A program made the translations under genes and the position numbers. Below are positions 1-7,344 of a stretch of DNA of 40,557 bases, in pieces; positions within the stretch are counted from its first letter, which is position 1; each line of letters starts with the position of its first letter. Source of the DNA: a bacterium (GTDB lineage: Bacteria; Elusimicrobiota; Elusimicrobia; Elusimicrobiales; UBA9959); contig JAJZPF010000025.1 of the NCBI GenBank assembly GCA_021811315.1, forward strand, positions 1 through 40,557. The letters are read 5' to 3'. The notes under the pieces are model-generated. The model was given only the letters and a program-made list of their open reading frames with translations. It had not been told where the DNA came from and did no database searches.

Positions 1-62
1 ATGTCCATGGTCATAGCTATAGATTATGGACGGAATCCAGCGCATTATCAAGGTCGGAGTAA

Positions 63-119
63 TTTCACCATCATGTTGCGTTGGAAACGGGGATATTTTC
101 ACCATCATGTTGCATTGGA
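63..119. repeat. Direct repeat of a 23-base motif, possible IS21-like end
   Basis: Two copies of a 23-base motif (63-85 and 97-119, one mismatch, 34-base period) begin TTTCACCATCATGTTGC. Closely spaced terminal direct repeats are typical of the ends of IS21-family elements, and on the minus strand each copy reads TGGTGAAA. No transposase is visible because the window starts here, so the element assignment is an inference. Confidence 0.35.
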
Positions 120-131
120 TAATTCTATCCG

Positions 132-161
132 TTGACAAACGGCTTTTATATAGCCTAAACT
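132..161 (+). promoter_or_regulatory. Candidate promoter of the first gene
   Basis: A perfect -35 box TTGACA lies at 132-137, and TAAACT at 156-161 could be the -10 box with an 18-base spacer. A start site about seven bases on would fall at the ATG at 169, which has no Shine-Dalgarno sequence, so the message may be leaderless. Confidence 0.4.
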
Positions 162-168
162 AAAAATC

Positions 169-696
169 ATGCGCCTGCCTATCCTGTCCCTGGTACTTCT
201 TTCCGGCCTGCTTCTTTCCCTTACGCCCCCGGCCCGGGCCGCCGGAAAATCCCGGGCCGCGGCCAAAGCGTCCGACTCCGACTATAAGAAAATACCGGCG
301 CAGAACTGGAGCCTCACTTCGAAAGGGTTCGGGATGGTGTTCAAGAACCGTAACGTAGAGCTGGAATCGACCGAGCCCAACCGTTTCTTTCCGGCCTCCG
401 TGGCTTTCGCGCTTGGCAAGATAGACCAGGACGGCCATTTCCTGATGCTCAAGTGCTCCTCCTCGTCGAACGACTGCATCGCTCAAAGGGACATCCTGGA
501 AGAGCGGATCGTGTACGTCACTCTGCTGGAGGTCGTGCCCACCCCGAAGGTCACGAAGGACCTGCTCTACGACGCGCGCACCTGGGAACTGACCCCCTTG
601 GGATATAAGTACATGGAAATACTGCGCAAGCGCTACCCGGACCTTCTTACCCGCCTGGGCAAGCTCGTGGGGGCCGCCTTTGCCGGCAGGTCCTGA
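169..696 (+). CDS. Secreted protein of unknown function
   Basis: A 175-residue protein with a clear Sec signal peptide: a hydrophobic core at residues 4-20 and a likely cut after the ARA motif near residue 24. I do not recognise a domain. The mature part is mixed alpha/beta in composition and has only two cysteines (96 and 103), close enough for a small disulfide loop, which suits a periplasmic or exported protein. The C-terminal 50 residues look helical and basic. The ATG at 169 is chosen because the signal peptide begins there and a TTGACA promoter lies just upstream. There is no ribosome binding site, so a leaderless transcript is possible. It is probably transcribed alone, since the next gene has its own ribosome binding site. 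Confidence 0.75.
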   Translation: MRLPILSLVLLSGLLLSLTPPARAAGKSRAAAKASDSDYKKIPAQNWSLTSKGFGMVFKNRNVELESTEPNRFFPASVAFALGKIDQDGHFLMLKCSSSSNDCIAQRDILEERIVYVTLLEVVPTPKVTKDLLYDARTWELTPLGYKYMEILRKRYPDLLTRLGKLVGAAFAGRS

Positions 697-768
697 GGCC
701 GGCGCACTGGAATAGCGGGAGAGGCGGCGGGATTTTGTTTGAAGTTTAAATACCTAAAGGAGAAAAAT

Positions 769-1194
769 ATGAAATATCTCATCGGAATGGTCGCTTTGTT
801 CTTTATCGCCGGGACCGGCTGCAAGCCTAAAGAGCAGCCCGCGGCCCAGGCGGAGCAGTCCGCCGCTCCCCTTAAATTCGAATTCAGGGTCAAGAGAGCG
901 GGCAGCTCCCTGGTTTTTAAATCCGTTAACGGGAACGAGTGGACGGACCTGTCTTACGCCTGCAAAGAACTTCCCTGCGAATTCTCTTTGAATAATTTCG
1001 GGGTAAATTCGAATATCCCCGCCACCGTGTACAGCATAAAGTTCAAGCTCTCGGCGAAAGAAGTAGAGCTGGCTTCGGCCAGCATGGCCCCGCTCAAGGG
1101 CTCCACCTGGGAAACTTTGAAATACGCCTGCGAGGCTAAAGACTGCGAATTCGCGGTTACCGAAGAAGGAGTTACGGGTATAGGGAAAAAGTAA
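769..1194 (+). CDS. Small lipoprotein with two tandem cysteine repeats
   Basis: A 141-residue predicted lipoprotein. The hydrophobic N-terminus ends in a cysteine at residue 18 (AGTGC; the -3 residue is glycine, which is unusual for a lipobox), followed by a short Gln/Ala-rich tether. The rest is two copies of one roughly 45-residue unit (about 37-79 and 90-134). Both share the exact spacing W-x6-C-x4-C-E-F (W58, C65, C70; W114, C121, C126) followed by a Gly-Val, so each unit probably closes one disulfide. The start at 769 is chosen over the upstream TTG at 739 because AGGAG sits eight bases before it. I recognise no named family. A strong terminator follows at 1238, so the gene is probably monocistronic. 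Confidence 0.75.
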   Translation: MKYLIGMVALFFIAGTGCKPKEQPAAQAEQSAAPLKFEFRVKRAGSSLVFKSVNGNEWTDLSYACKELPCEFSLNNFGVNSNIPATVYSIKFKLSAKEVELASASMAPLKGSTWETLKYACEAKDCEFAVTEEGVTGIGKK

Positions 1195-1237
1195 AGAGCG
1201 GAACAGGCGCCGACGGCCATTTGCCGCGGTCCAGCGG

Positions 1238-1265
1238 AACCGCCGGGGAAGCCCGGCGGTTTTGC
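1238..1265 (+). terminator. Rho-independent terminator, CCGCCGGG family
   Basis: An eight-base GC stem CCGCCGGG with loop GAAG, extended by two A-T pairs and running into TTTT. It ends transcription of the lipoprotein gene. The 20-base core recurs almost unchanged at 3740, 8980 and 12662. Confidence 0.9.
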
Positions 1266-1299
1266 CTGCCTGGCCGCCCCGGGACAATGGAATGGATAA

Positions 1300-1677
1300 A
1301 TGACCTTTAAAAAAGTTCTGCTGCCGGCCACCATGGTTCTTTTCGCGCTGTGCCGGGCGGCAGCGGCCGCCACGCTGAGATCGTCCGACGACGCTTTTTC
1401 AGTGAACGTTCCCGGCAAGTGGCAGGTCCCGGAGTCCACCGACCCCCGCAGCGCCCTGCTGGCGAAAAAAGAGAAGGCGGAGATCAAGGTCCAGTCCCTC
1501 TCCAGGCCCGCCCCGGACGAGGCGCTTACGGCCAAACTCCAGGCCACGCAGAAAAAGCTTAAGAAGGACCGGGGCGATATCACCATCGAGAAATACCTCC
1601 GCTCCCGCCCGCCCACCACGGAGCGCATCCGGTACGTGGAGGATTATATCGGCCGGTACCTGGGCAGATCAAAATAG
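1300..1677 (+). CDS. Small secreted protein, possibly PsbP/DUF1795-like
   Basis: A 125-residue protein with a signal peptide (residues 1-24, ending in an alanine run). The mature N-terminus reads like the first strands of the PsbP/DUF1795 fold: a stretch resembling DDAFSVNVPGKWQV, then a basic helical segment. The C-terminal 20 residues are Arg/Tyr-rich and do not extend the fold, and the whole is shorter than usual PsbP-like domains (about 150-180 residues), so it may be a truncated member. Family assignment is tentative. The ATG at 1300 directly precedes the signal sequence. No strong ribosome binding site is visible. A -10-like TATCAT at 1730 begins a separate unit downstream. Confidence 0.6.
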   Translation: MTFKKVLLPATMVLFALCRAAAAATLRSSDDAFSVNVPGKWQVPESTDPRSALLAKKEKAEIKVQSLSRPAPDEALTAKLQATQKKLKKDRGDITIEKYLRSRPPTTERIRYVEDYIGRYLGRSK

Positions 1678-1835
1678 TTTTTTCGCGCCCGCCGGAAAGC
1701 GGGCTTTGAGCGGAACGGCGACTCTTTTGTATCATTAAGTGATAAGGGCGGCGGAAAATATTTTTAAGTACGCGGCGCCGCCCGGTATTGCCGATAATTC
1801 TGACTAACGCTGGTAAAAGACCAGGAGGAGACATC

Positions 1836-3710
1836 ATGAAGGAACTGAACTGGCGACTGTTGCTGCTTGGCGGCCTGCTGTGCGCCGTGGCCGCGGCCGC
1901 GACCCCGTACGTGACGCTGAAGCTCGGGCAGAGCGTGGACCTGACCATAGGCGGGATGTTCCTGGCCTCCTACGTGCTGGGCAAGCGCATGAAGGGCCAG
2001 GAGCTCGCTATCGAGCTGAACATCATCCAGACCATGATCGGCCTCGTGTCCAGCATCGCTTTCATGGTCGTGATCCTCGCGGCCTTCTTCTACATCCAGA
2101 ACGTCTTCGGCCGCAATATCGGCTTCAACCTGACGACCTGGCAGATGTTCCTCTGGCTGCTCGTCTCCGCCAACCTCGGCGTGTTCATGGGCATCCTGCC
2201 GAGGAGCTCCATCCTTAAGGACCACTCCCTCCCCTGGCCGGCCAGCAAGGCCACCCTGAGCGTGGCGCAGACCCTGACCGACCCGAACGCGTCGGCCACC
2301 ACCAAGACCAAGCGCGACGTGCTGCTGGTCAGCACCGGCGTGGCCGGCTTCCTGACCTTCCTGCGGGACAGCCTCGGCGTCATCCCCTCCGTGGTCGGCA
2401 ACGCGGCCCTGAATATTTCCTTCGGGGCGGAGTTCGCGGCCTTCGGCATCGGCATGCTGGTCCCGCTCTCCGTCGGTCTCTCCGGCCTGCTCGGGACCTG
2501 GCTGGTCAGCGCCTTCGGCGAGACGGTGGCGAAGTATTCCGCCCTCTCCGGCGTGGCCGGGGAAAGCTTCGACAGCTGCCTGAAGACCCTCAATTCCGTG
2601 GGCGGCCTGGACGGCGCGCCTAAAGCGCAGGCGATGGACTTCCTGAACGCCACCTGCGGCAAGGCCGGCGAGTTCGCCGGCGCCGCCTCCCACTTCAAGT
2701 ACGTGGTGCAGTGGATGATGTGGCCGGCCACGGCCATGATGATCGCCGCCGCGCTCACCAGCATCATCATCCCGATAGTCCTGCATTTCATGCACAGGGA
2801 CAAGGTCAAGTTCGAGAAGCACGAGTTCAAATCCCTGGCCGAAGAGGAGATCCCGCTCTGGTGGACCATCACCGGCATCTCCATAACCGTGACGCTGCTG
2901 GTCTGGATGACCAGCAACTGGTTCGACATGCCCTGGAAGGAAGTCCTGCTCGCGGTCGCCATCCAGCCTATCCTGATCATCGCCGGCCTGCGCGTGCTGG
3001 GCATCACCGGCTCCGGGCCGGTCTCGCTGATGGCCAACGCCACGCAGTTCCTGTTCGGCCTGCTCTGGCCCGCCCAGATCCGGTCCAATTTGACCGCCGC
3101 CTACGTCAGCGCCAACCCGCAGGCCACGTCGGAGAACGTGGTTCCGTCTTTCTGGGTGGCCCAGCGCCTGGGCGGCAAGTTCAAGACCCTGATCCTGGCC
3201 CAGCTGATAGTGATCCCGATAGGCGCGATCCTGACGCCGCTGATGTTCAACATGCTTGAGCGCACCTACGGCATAGGGCTCAACCCGGGCCAGCTCGCCG
3301 CCCCGACGGGCCTCAAGATCGCGACGCTCGCCATCGTAATGGAGAAAGGCCTGGCTTTCCTCCCGCACGGCGCGCTGCGGGCGTCCGTCATCGCCATCTT
3401 CATCGGCATCATCTTCGAAATGCTGCTCGCTTTCAAGAAGACCAATGAGCGGGGCCACGAGGTCAGCCGCTTCTGGTTCGTCCCGATCCCCGCGGCGCTC
3501 GGCTTCGCGCTGATCCTGCCGGCCTCGCTGAACATCGGCATCGCCGTCGGCAGCGTGGTCTCGGCCGTCTGGCACCAGTTCTCGCCGGAGGAAGGCGGGT
3601 CTTTCGGCCATTACGCGGCGCCCCTGGCCTCGGGCCTGGTGGCGGGAGAGGCGATGGTGGGCTCTATCCTGCTTCCCGCCCTGACGGCCCTGATGCAGTT
3701 GGTCAATTGA
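1836..3710 (+). CDS. OPT-family oligopeptide transporter
   Basis: A 624-residue integral membrane protein of the OPT (oligopeptide transporter) superfamily, which moves small peptides or metal-chelate substrates by cation symport across the inner membrane. About 14-16 hydrophobic segments cover nearly the whole length, and the size matches bacterial OPT proteins. A longer soluble loop at about residues 245-285 includes two cysteines. The C-terminal third carries the Pro/Gly-rich membrane motifs seen in this family. The start at 1836 is preferred over the in-frame 1788 start because AGGAGG lies at 1823-1828, eight bases upstream, and the protein then begins with a short basic stretch before the first membrane helix. 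A TATCAT -10 at 1730 implies a leader of about 95 bases, and a strong terminator follows at 3736. The substrate cannot be read from the sequence. Confidence 0.9.
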   Translation: MKELNWRLLLLGGLLCAVAAAATPYVTLKLGQSVDLTIGGMFLASYVLGKRMKGQELAIELNIIQTMIGLVSSIAFMVVILAAFFYIQNVFGRNIGFNLTTWQMFLWLLVSANLGVFMGILPRSSILKDHSLPWPASKATLSVAQTLTDPNASATTKTKRDVLLVSTGVAGFLTFLRDSLGVIPSVVGNAALNISFGAEFAAFGIGMLVPLSVGLSGLLGTWLVSAFGETVAKYSALSGVAGESFDSCLKTLNSVGGLDGAPKAQAMDFLNATCGKAGEFAGAASHFKYVVQWMMWPATAMMIAAALTSIIIPIVLHFMHRDKVKFEKHEFKSLAEEEIPLWWTITGISITVTLLVWMTSNWFDMPWKEVLLAVAIQPILIIAGLRVLGITGSGPVSLMANATQFLFGLLWPAQIRSNLTAAYVSANPQATSENVVPSFWVAQRLGGKFKTLILAQLIVIPIGAILTPLMFNMLERTYGIGLNPGQLAAPTGLKIATLAIVMEKGLAFLPHGALRASVIAIFIGIIFEMLLAFKKTNERGHEVSRFWFVPIPAALGFALILPASLNIGIAVGSVVSAVWHQFSPEEGGSFGHYAAPLASGLVAGEAMVGSILLPALTALMQLVN

Positions 3711-3735
3711 TCGCGGCAGCGTAGCGGGCAGGTTT

Positions 3736-3768
3736 AAGACCGCCGGGGAAGCCCGGCGGTCTTTATTT
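3736..3768 (+). terminator. Rho-independent terminator, CCGCCGGG family
   Basis: The same GAAG-loop GC stem as at 1238, with four more A-T/G-C pairs (AAGA/TCTT), followed by a T-rich tail. It ends the OPT transporter transcript. Confidence 0.9.
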
Positions 3769-3860
3769 GGCAGGAGCGCGGAAACAAGAAAACGGCGTCC
3801 CTGTTCGGCGGTGGCCGCCGCGCGCTTTAACTTTCATCACTGCTTTTCAAGGGGAACTAA

Positions 3861-3886
3861 AAGCCCAGGGCGGCCTGGGTCTTTTT
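3861..3886 (+). terminator. Second terminator-like hairpin just before the RNase gene
   Basis: A six-base GC stem CCCAGG / CCTGGG with loop GCGG is preceded by AAAAG and followed by TCTTTTT. It lies about 95 bases beyond the OPT terminator and 40 bases before the ribonuclease start. No gene lies between the two hairpins, so it is a backup terminator, a leader attenuator, or the end of a small unrecognised transcript. Confidence 0.5.
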
Positions 3887-3926
3887 GCCCTTACGGGCGG
3901 CGGGCTTTTCCGGCATAATGATATTA

Positions 3927-4502
3927 ATGAGAAAAATTAAACTTCCTTTGCTTCTCTCCGCGCTGTTTCTCGCCGGCCTGCCGCCGGTCTTCGCCGCCGC
4001 TAAAACCCCGGCTTATGACTTTCTCGCCGGCCTTGTCTCCGGCCCGGCGGCCGGGATCGTTCTCTCGACGCCGGCCCCGGTCGAAGCCGATCCTTTTAAG
4101 TTCCTGAACCCGCCCTGCGTGCCCAGCCAGGCGCTGGTTCCCGGCAAGACCTTCAATCCCGTGGTCAGCGACGCGCGCCGGGTGCGGGCGATAGACGACC
4201 TGCTGGCGAAGATAGCCGCCTGCAGGCCCCTGCCGTATAACAATGACGGCGTGGTCCACACCGATCCTCATAACGGCCTGCCTAAGAAACCGGCCGGGTA
4301 CTACAGGGAGTACACGCTCGTAGTTCCAAACCGCCCTCCCGGCTCAAAGCCCGAGGCCGTGCTGATAGGCGGCCAGTCTTATATGACCGGCCCCGTGCTG
4401 AGCATCCGCGGCCCGGAGCGCCTGATGATAGGGAATAACCGCGAGGTCTACTACACCCCGGATCATTACACAAGTTTCGTCTACCTGGCTATCGTGCGCT
4501 AA
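3927..4502 (+). CDS. Secreted guanyl-specific ribonuclease (RNase T1/N1, RNase Sa-like)
   Basis: A 191-residue exported endoribonuclease of the microbial N1/T1 family, which cleaves RNA 3' of guanosine. Residues 1-24 are a signal peptide, followed by about 65 residues of unrecognised linker. The catalytic domain (about 87-191) follows Streptomyces RNase Sa closely: DGVV (107-110), GYYREYT with general base E128, an RGPER stretch supplying phosphate-binding arginines (R161, R165), and YYTPDHY with general acid H180. Unlike RNase Sa, about 20 extra residues (roughly 140-160) sit between the Glu strand and the Arg strand. C64 and C99 could form a disulfide. No barstar-like inhibitor gene is adjacent. 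The ATG at 3927 is chosen because it begins the signal peptide. CATAAT at 3914-3919 would place transcription start at or next to it, and no Shine-Dalgarno is present. Confidence 0.87.
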   Translation: MRKIKLPLLLSALFLAGLPPVFAAAKTPAYDFLAGLVSGPAAGIVLSTPAPVEADPFKFLNPPCVPSQALVPGKTFNPVVSDARRVRAIDDLLAKIAACRPLPYNNDGVVHTDPHNGLPKKPAGYYREYTLVVPNRPPGSKPEAVLIGGQSYMTGPVLSIRGPERLMIGNNREVYYTPDHYTSFVYLAIVR

Positions 4503-4544
4503 AACCGGGGAAGGGTTCGCTTTTGACCAGGCGGGCGGATGTTA

Positions 4545-4550
4545 TATATT
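4545..4550 (+). promoter_or_regulatory. -10 box for a probably leaderless transcript
   Basis: TATATT at 4545-4550 stands nine bases before the ATG at 4559, and no Shine-Dalgarno lies between. Transcription would start at or within two bases of the start codon. Confidence 0.4.
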
Positions 4551-4558
4551 GTGTTCTA

Positions 4559-5062
4559 ATGAGCGCAGGAACGCAAGGCGTAAACCAGTCTGTTTATAAG
4601 GAGCCCGCGCCGGGCGGGGGCGCCTGGGGCTATTACCTGGTCGCCGCTTTCGCGGCGGCGATGGGCCTGGTCTTCCTTAACGATTTCCGCAATGCCCTGA
4701 CGGCCCAGAGGACCTGGACCCCGGCGGCCGGCAGGGTGACGGAAAATAAAGTGGTGACCCGCCACAGCCGCCGCAGCACCTCTTACTCCACCTATATCAA
4801 TTATTCCTACGCCGCCGGCGGCGCGATCTACGCGGCCGGGCCGCTGGAGATAAATAAAGCAAAGCTCTATTTCAGCGAGGGCTCGGCCGAGCGGGACCTG
4901 CAGGAGAACTTCCCGCCCGGCAAAAGCATAGGCGTCTATTATAATCCCTCGAATCCCTACGACTCCAGCCTCGGCCTGCCGGGCGCGAGCGGCCTGGCCG
5001 CCCCAATAGTTTTTTTCCTGATCGCCGCCGGACTTGTCTCCCTGGCCTTGCACGCGCGCTAA
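4559..5062 (+). CDS. DUF3592 membrane protein
   Basis: A 167-residue membrane protein of the DUF3592 type, a family of unknown function in bacteria and eukaryotes. Two hydrophobic helices (about 24-42 and 145-163) bracket a soluble beta-rich domain. That domain carries the family hallmarks: an AAGRV strand, a YxTYINYSY strand, and a FPPGKSIGVYYNPSNP segment near residues 117-131. The start at 4559 is preferred over the upstream TTG at 4523 because it begins a normal N-terminus and follows a -10 box. The next gene begins one base after this stop codon, so the two are probably co-translated. Confidence 0.8.
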   Translation: MSAGTQGVNQSVYKEPAPGGGAWGYYLVAAFAAAMGLVFLNDFRNALTAQRTWTPAAGRVTENKVVTRHSRRSTSYSTYINYSYAAGGAIYAAGPLEINKAKLYFSEGSAERDLQENFPPGKSIGVYYNPSNPYDSSLGLPGASGLAAPIVFFLIAAGLVSLALHAR

Positions 5063-5069
5063 ATGGAAA

Positions 5070-5088
5070 AAAGGCGGCAGGAGCCTTT
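5070..5088 (+). promoter_or_regulatory. Hairpin carrying a Shine-Dalgarno sequence
   Basis: AAAGGC and GCCTTT form a six-base stem around the seven-base loop GGCAGGA, so the AGGAG ribosome-binding bases sit at the loop and its 3' edge, ten bases before the ATG at 5099. An almost identical hairpin precedes the membrane protein gene at 32042. Confidence 0.4.
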
Positions 5089-5098
5089 CGATAAAAAA

Positions 5099-6352
5099 AT
5101 GGATATTAAAGCATTGCGGAACGGAGCTTTGTTCTCACTGGCCTGCGGCGCGGTCATCGCCCTGGCCGCCGTCTCCGGCAGGGAGCTGGGCGGCCTGATC
5201 CTGCTTCCCGTCGCTGTTTTCCTCCCCGGCCTGGTTTTCCTGGGCTGGCGGCATAGCGTGGTTTCGGGCGATTTTGGCTGGGGCAAAGCTTTCTGGACCG
5301 GCCTTATCCCGGCAATTTCGGCGGCGCTAACGGGCTTGGTTCTGGTTTTCCTGGGCTATATCGCGGCGATGGCGCAAACCCGGAATCGGGACGGGATACT
5401 TGCTTACGGCATCCTGGCGACATTTCTCGCCTTTTCGCCCCTGGCCGGCGGCATCGGCGGGCTTTTGCGCAATTTGCTTCTGGTCCTGCGTGGGGGAGGG
5501 GGCGAACCTGTAGAAAGCGGGTCCGCGCCGGCCGCTCCTCAAAGCGGGGGGGCCGCGGCTAAAGCGGCGGAGCCGTATGTACAGCCGTACCGGCTTCTGT
5601 TTTCCCTTCCTTTCTTCGCCGCCCTGGGCGCGGCGGTGGTGGTGAACTCCGTGATGTTCCACCGGGTCCTGCTGGGCGATTATGACGGCTCTTTTCTTTT
5701 CTGGCTCGCTTTGCTCCTCCTTTCTTCAGGCGGCTGTCTCTTTGCTTTGTATTCTTTGCAGTCGCTGCGGGAGCGCCGCGGCTATGTGTATCTTTTAGGG
5801 ATGAGCACTTTGTCGATGGCGCTTTGTTCCGTCTTCGCCGGAATGCTGGGAGCGTATTATCTCTGGACGCCGCCGCCGCTGGACGGCTGGCCGGAGCGGA
5901 TGGACAGGGAGATCGCCGCAAAGCGCGCCGCGGCGCAGTCCCTCGTTTCAGTATCCGGGATCAAGGAGAGCCACGTCCCGGGCTCGGGGGAAATAGTCCT
6001 GAAAATCATGGTTACCGCGGCCAGGCCGATAATGATCTCCGGCGGCGACTGGGTCTCGGACTGGGCGAAATCCGGCGGCCCCAGGTTCTCCTGCGAGGGG
6101 GAAGACCAGCGGGTTCTGCCGGGCCCGGCGCAGGAAGTGACCCTGCGCCTCGTTTACCCGGACCGGGATTTCATCCCGCCCCTTACCAGGGACGGGCCAT
6201 ATATGATCCCCGAAATCACCGCTTATGTCAGGGATCTCGCCGCCGGTGGGAAGCATTCCGAAAAAGTGATCCTGGGGCGGCATTACCGCACCGGGGCGTA
6301 TAAAGCCGAAACTTTCGGCCGGGGCAAAATACGCCTGGCCGGGGATAAGTGA
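5099..6352 (+). CDS. Polytopic membrane protein with C-terminal soluble domain
   Basis: A 417-residue protein (429 if the ATG at 5063, directly after the upstream stop, is used). The first 270 residues hold about seven or eight hydrophobic helices. A Pro/Ala-rich cytoplasmic-type linker follows the first four. The last 150 residues form a soluble, beta-rich domain with no cysteine pair or catalytic motif that I recognise, probably exposed outside the membrane. I assign no family. The start at 5099 is preferred because AGGAG in a hairpin precedes it, whereas 5063 has no ribosome binding site and could only be reached by coupling to the DUF3592 gene. The pair probably forms one unit. It converges on the zf-TFIIB gene at 6405, and the 52-base gap holds no clear terminator. 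Confidence 0.7.
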   Translation: MDIKALRNGALFSLACGAVIALAAVSGRELGGLILLPVAVFLPGLVFLGWRHSVVSGDFGWGKAFWTGLIPAISAALTGLVLVFLGYIAAMAQTRNRDGILAYGILATFLAFSPLAGGIGGLLRNLLLVLRGGGGEPVESGSAPAAPQSGGAAAKAAEPYVQPYRLLFSLPFFAALGAAVVVNSVMFHRVLLGDYDGSFLFWLALLLLSSGGCLFALYSLQSLRERRGYVYLLGMSTLSMALCSVFAGMLGAYYLWTPPPLDGWPERMDREIAAKRAAAQSLVSVSGIKESHVPGSGEIVLKIMVTAARPIMISGGDWVSDWAKSGGPRFSCEGEDQRVLPGPAQEVTLRLVYPDRDFIPPLTRDGPYMIPEITAYVRDLAAGGKHSEKVILGRHYRTGAYKAETFGRGKIRLAGDK

Positions 6353-6404
6353 TCGGGGAAAAGGCGGCGGCCGGATTTTCGGCGTTCTGAAAGGCCGGCG
6401 GGGG

Positions 6405-7091
6405 CTATTTATCGTCGGAGATCTTCGTGATGTCCCGGAACAGAAAGTAGAGGCCGTAGAGGAAGAGCGCTATGCAGCCAACGGTGACGGCGAAGAACCA
6501 GCCCAGCGACTGAGCCAGCCCCTCCAGCCCGGGAGCCGTCCGGAACGGGACCTTGTCCAGCGAGTTAAGATACCTATAGACCTGGTAGAGACAGCCGCCG
6601 AAACCGAAGAGGGCGGCGGCGAACGGTATTATTTTGCCCTGTATGAGCGACATAAGCTCGTCTTCCGGCACGGCGGAGCGGGTGAAGCCGGCCTGCAGGC
6701 CCGGGGTCCCCATGCCGGAGCCGGCGGGCGCCCCGCGGGGGCGGCCTGGCGCGGCCGGCGCCCCGCGGTCGGTCAATTCTTTCAGGCGGGGTAGCTCGCC
6801 GGCGTCGAGCCAGAAACCGCCGCAGGCGGAGCATCTGTCCGCGAGGAGCAGCGGGTTCAGCAGGCCGCCGCGGCGCATCTTGTCACCGCAGCGCGGGCAC
6901 TTGATATCGGAAGGCGCGGGGCTTATAAGTGAGAGGTCCGGCGCGGCGCCGTCCCCGGCGCGCAGCAGGGACTCCAGCTCCCCGGCGTCCAGCCAGACGC
7001 CGCGGCACCGGGGGCATTGGTCGACGGCGACGCCGCCCGGCCCTTCCGCGCCCGCCAGCGCCTCATCTCCGCATTTAGGACAATTGTTCAT
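6405..7091 (-). CDS. zf-TFIIB-type zinc-ribbon membrane protein (paralog 1)
   Basis: A 228-residue protein with two zf-TFIIB-type zinc ribbons followed by two membrane helices. Ribbon 1 uses C4, C7, C26 and C29; ribbon 2 uses C65, C68, C87 and C90. Each ends in the family signature G-x-W-L-D-A-G-E-L. A flexible Pro/Gly/Ala linker (about 108-128) leads to hydrophobic segments at about 155-173 and 195-217. The ribbons would face the cytoplasm; their role in this family is not established. A close paralog with the same order of domains lies at 8349 on the other strand. The start ATG is the only one that keeps the first Cys pair. The gene reads toward the membrane protein at 5099. Confidence 0.85.
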   Translation of the reverse strand: MNNCPKCGDEALAGAEGPGGVAVDQCPRCRGVWLDAGELESLLRAGDGAAPDLSLISPAPSDIKCPRCGDKMRRGGLLNPLLLADRCSACGGFWLDAGELPRLKELTDRGAPAAPGRPRGAPAGSGMGTPGLQAGFTRSAVPEDELMSLIQGKIIPFAAALFGFGGCLYQVYRYLNSLDKVPFRTAPGLEGLAQSLGWFFAVTVGCIALFLYGLYFLFRDITKISDDK

Positions 7092-7344
7092 AGCCGCTCC
7101 GCCTCAATAATAACATTTCGCGGCGGCGGCGCGCAGCGCCGGGGCGGCGAAGCTTCTTTGAACATTGCGGCGAAACGAACCCTTTCCCTGAACCGCGGCT
7201 TGCCGCGGGCCGGAATAGCGGGAGCGGCCGGATAAAAGGGCCGGGAAGATTTGACCGGGATTTGATGTTTTGCGGGGGAATATTTAATTTTGCTGTAATA
7301 AACTATTATAGAGGGAATCAAATCTGACCGAAGCAAGAGGCGAT

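Noticed and set aside
1764-3611. A 615-codon minus-strand frame opposite the OPT transporter
   Set aside because: Its product is Gly/Asp/His/Arg-rich shadow sequence of the membrane protein gene, with no start signals.
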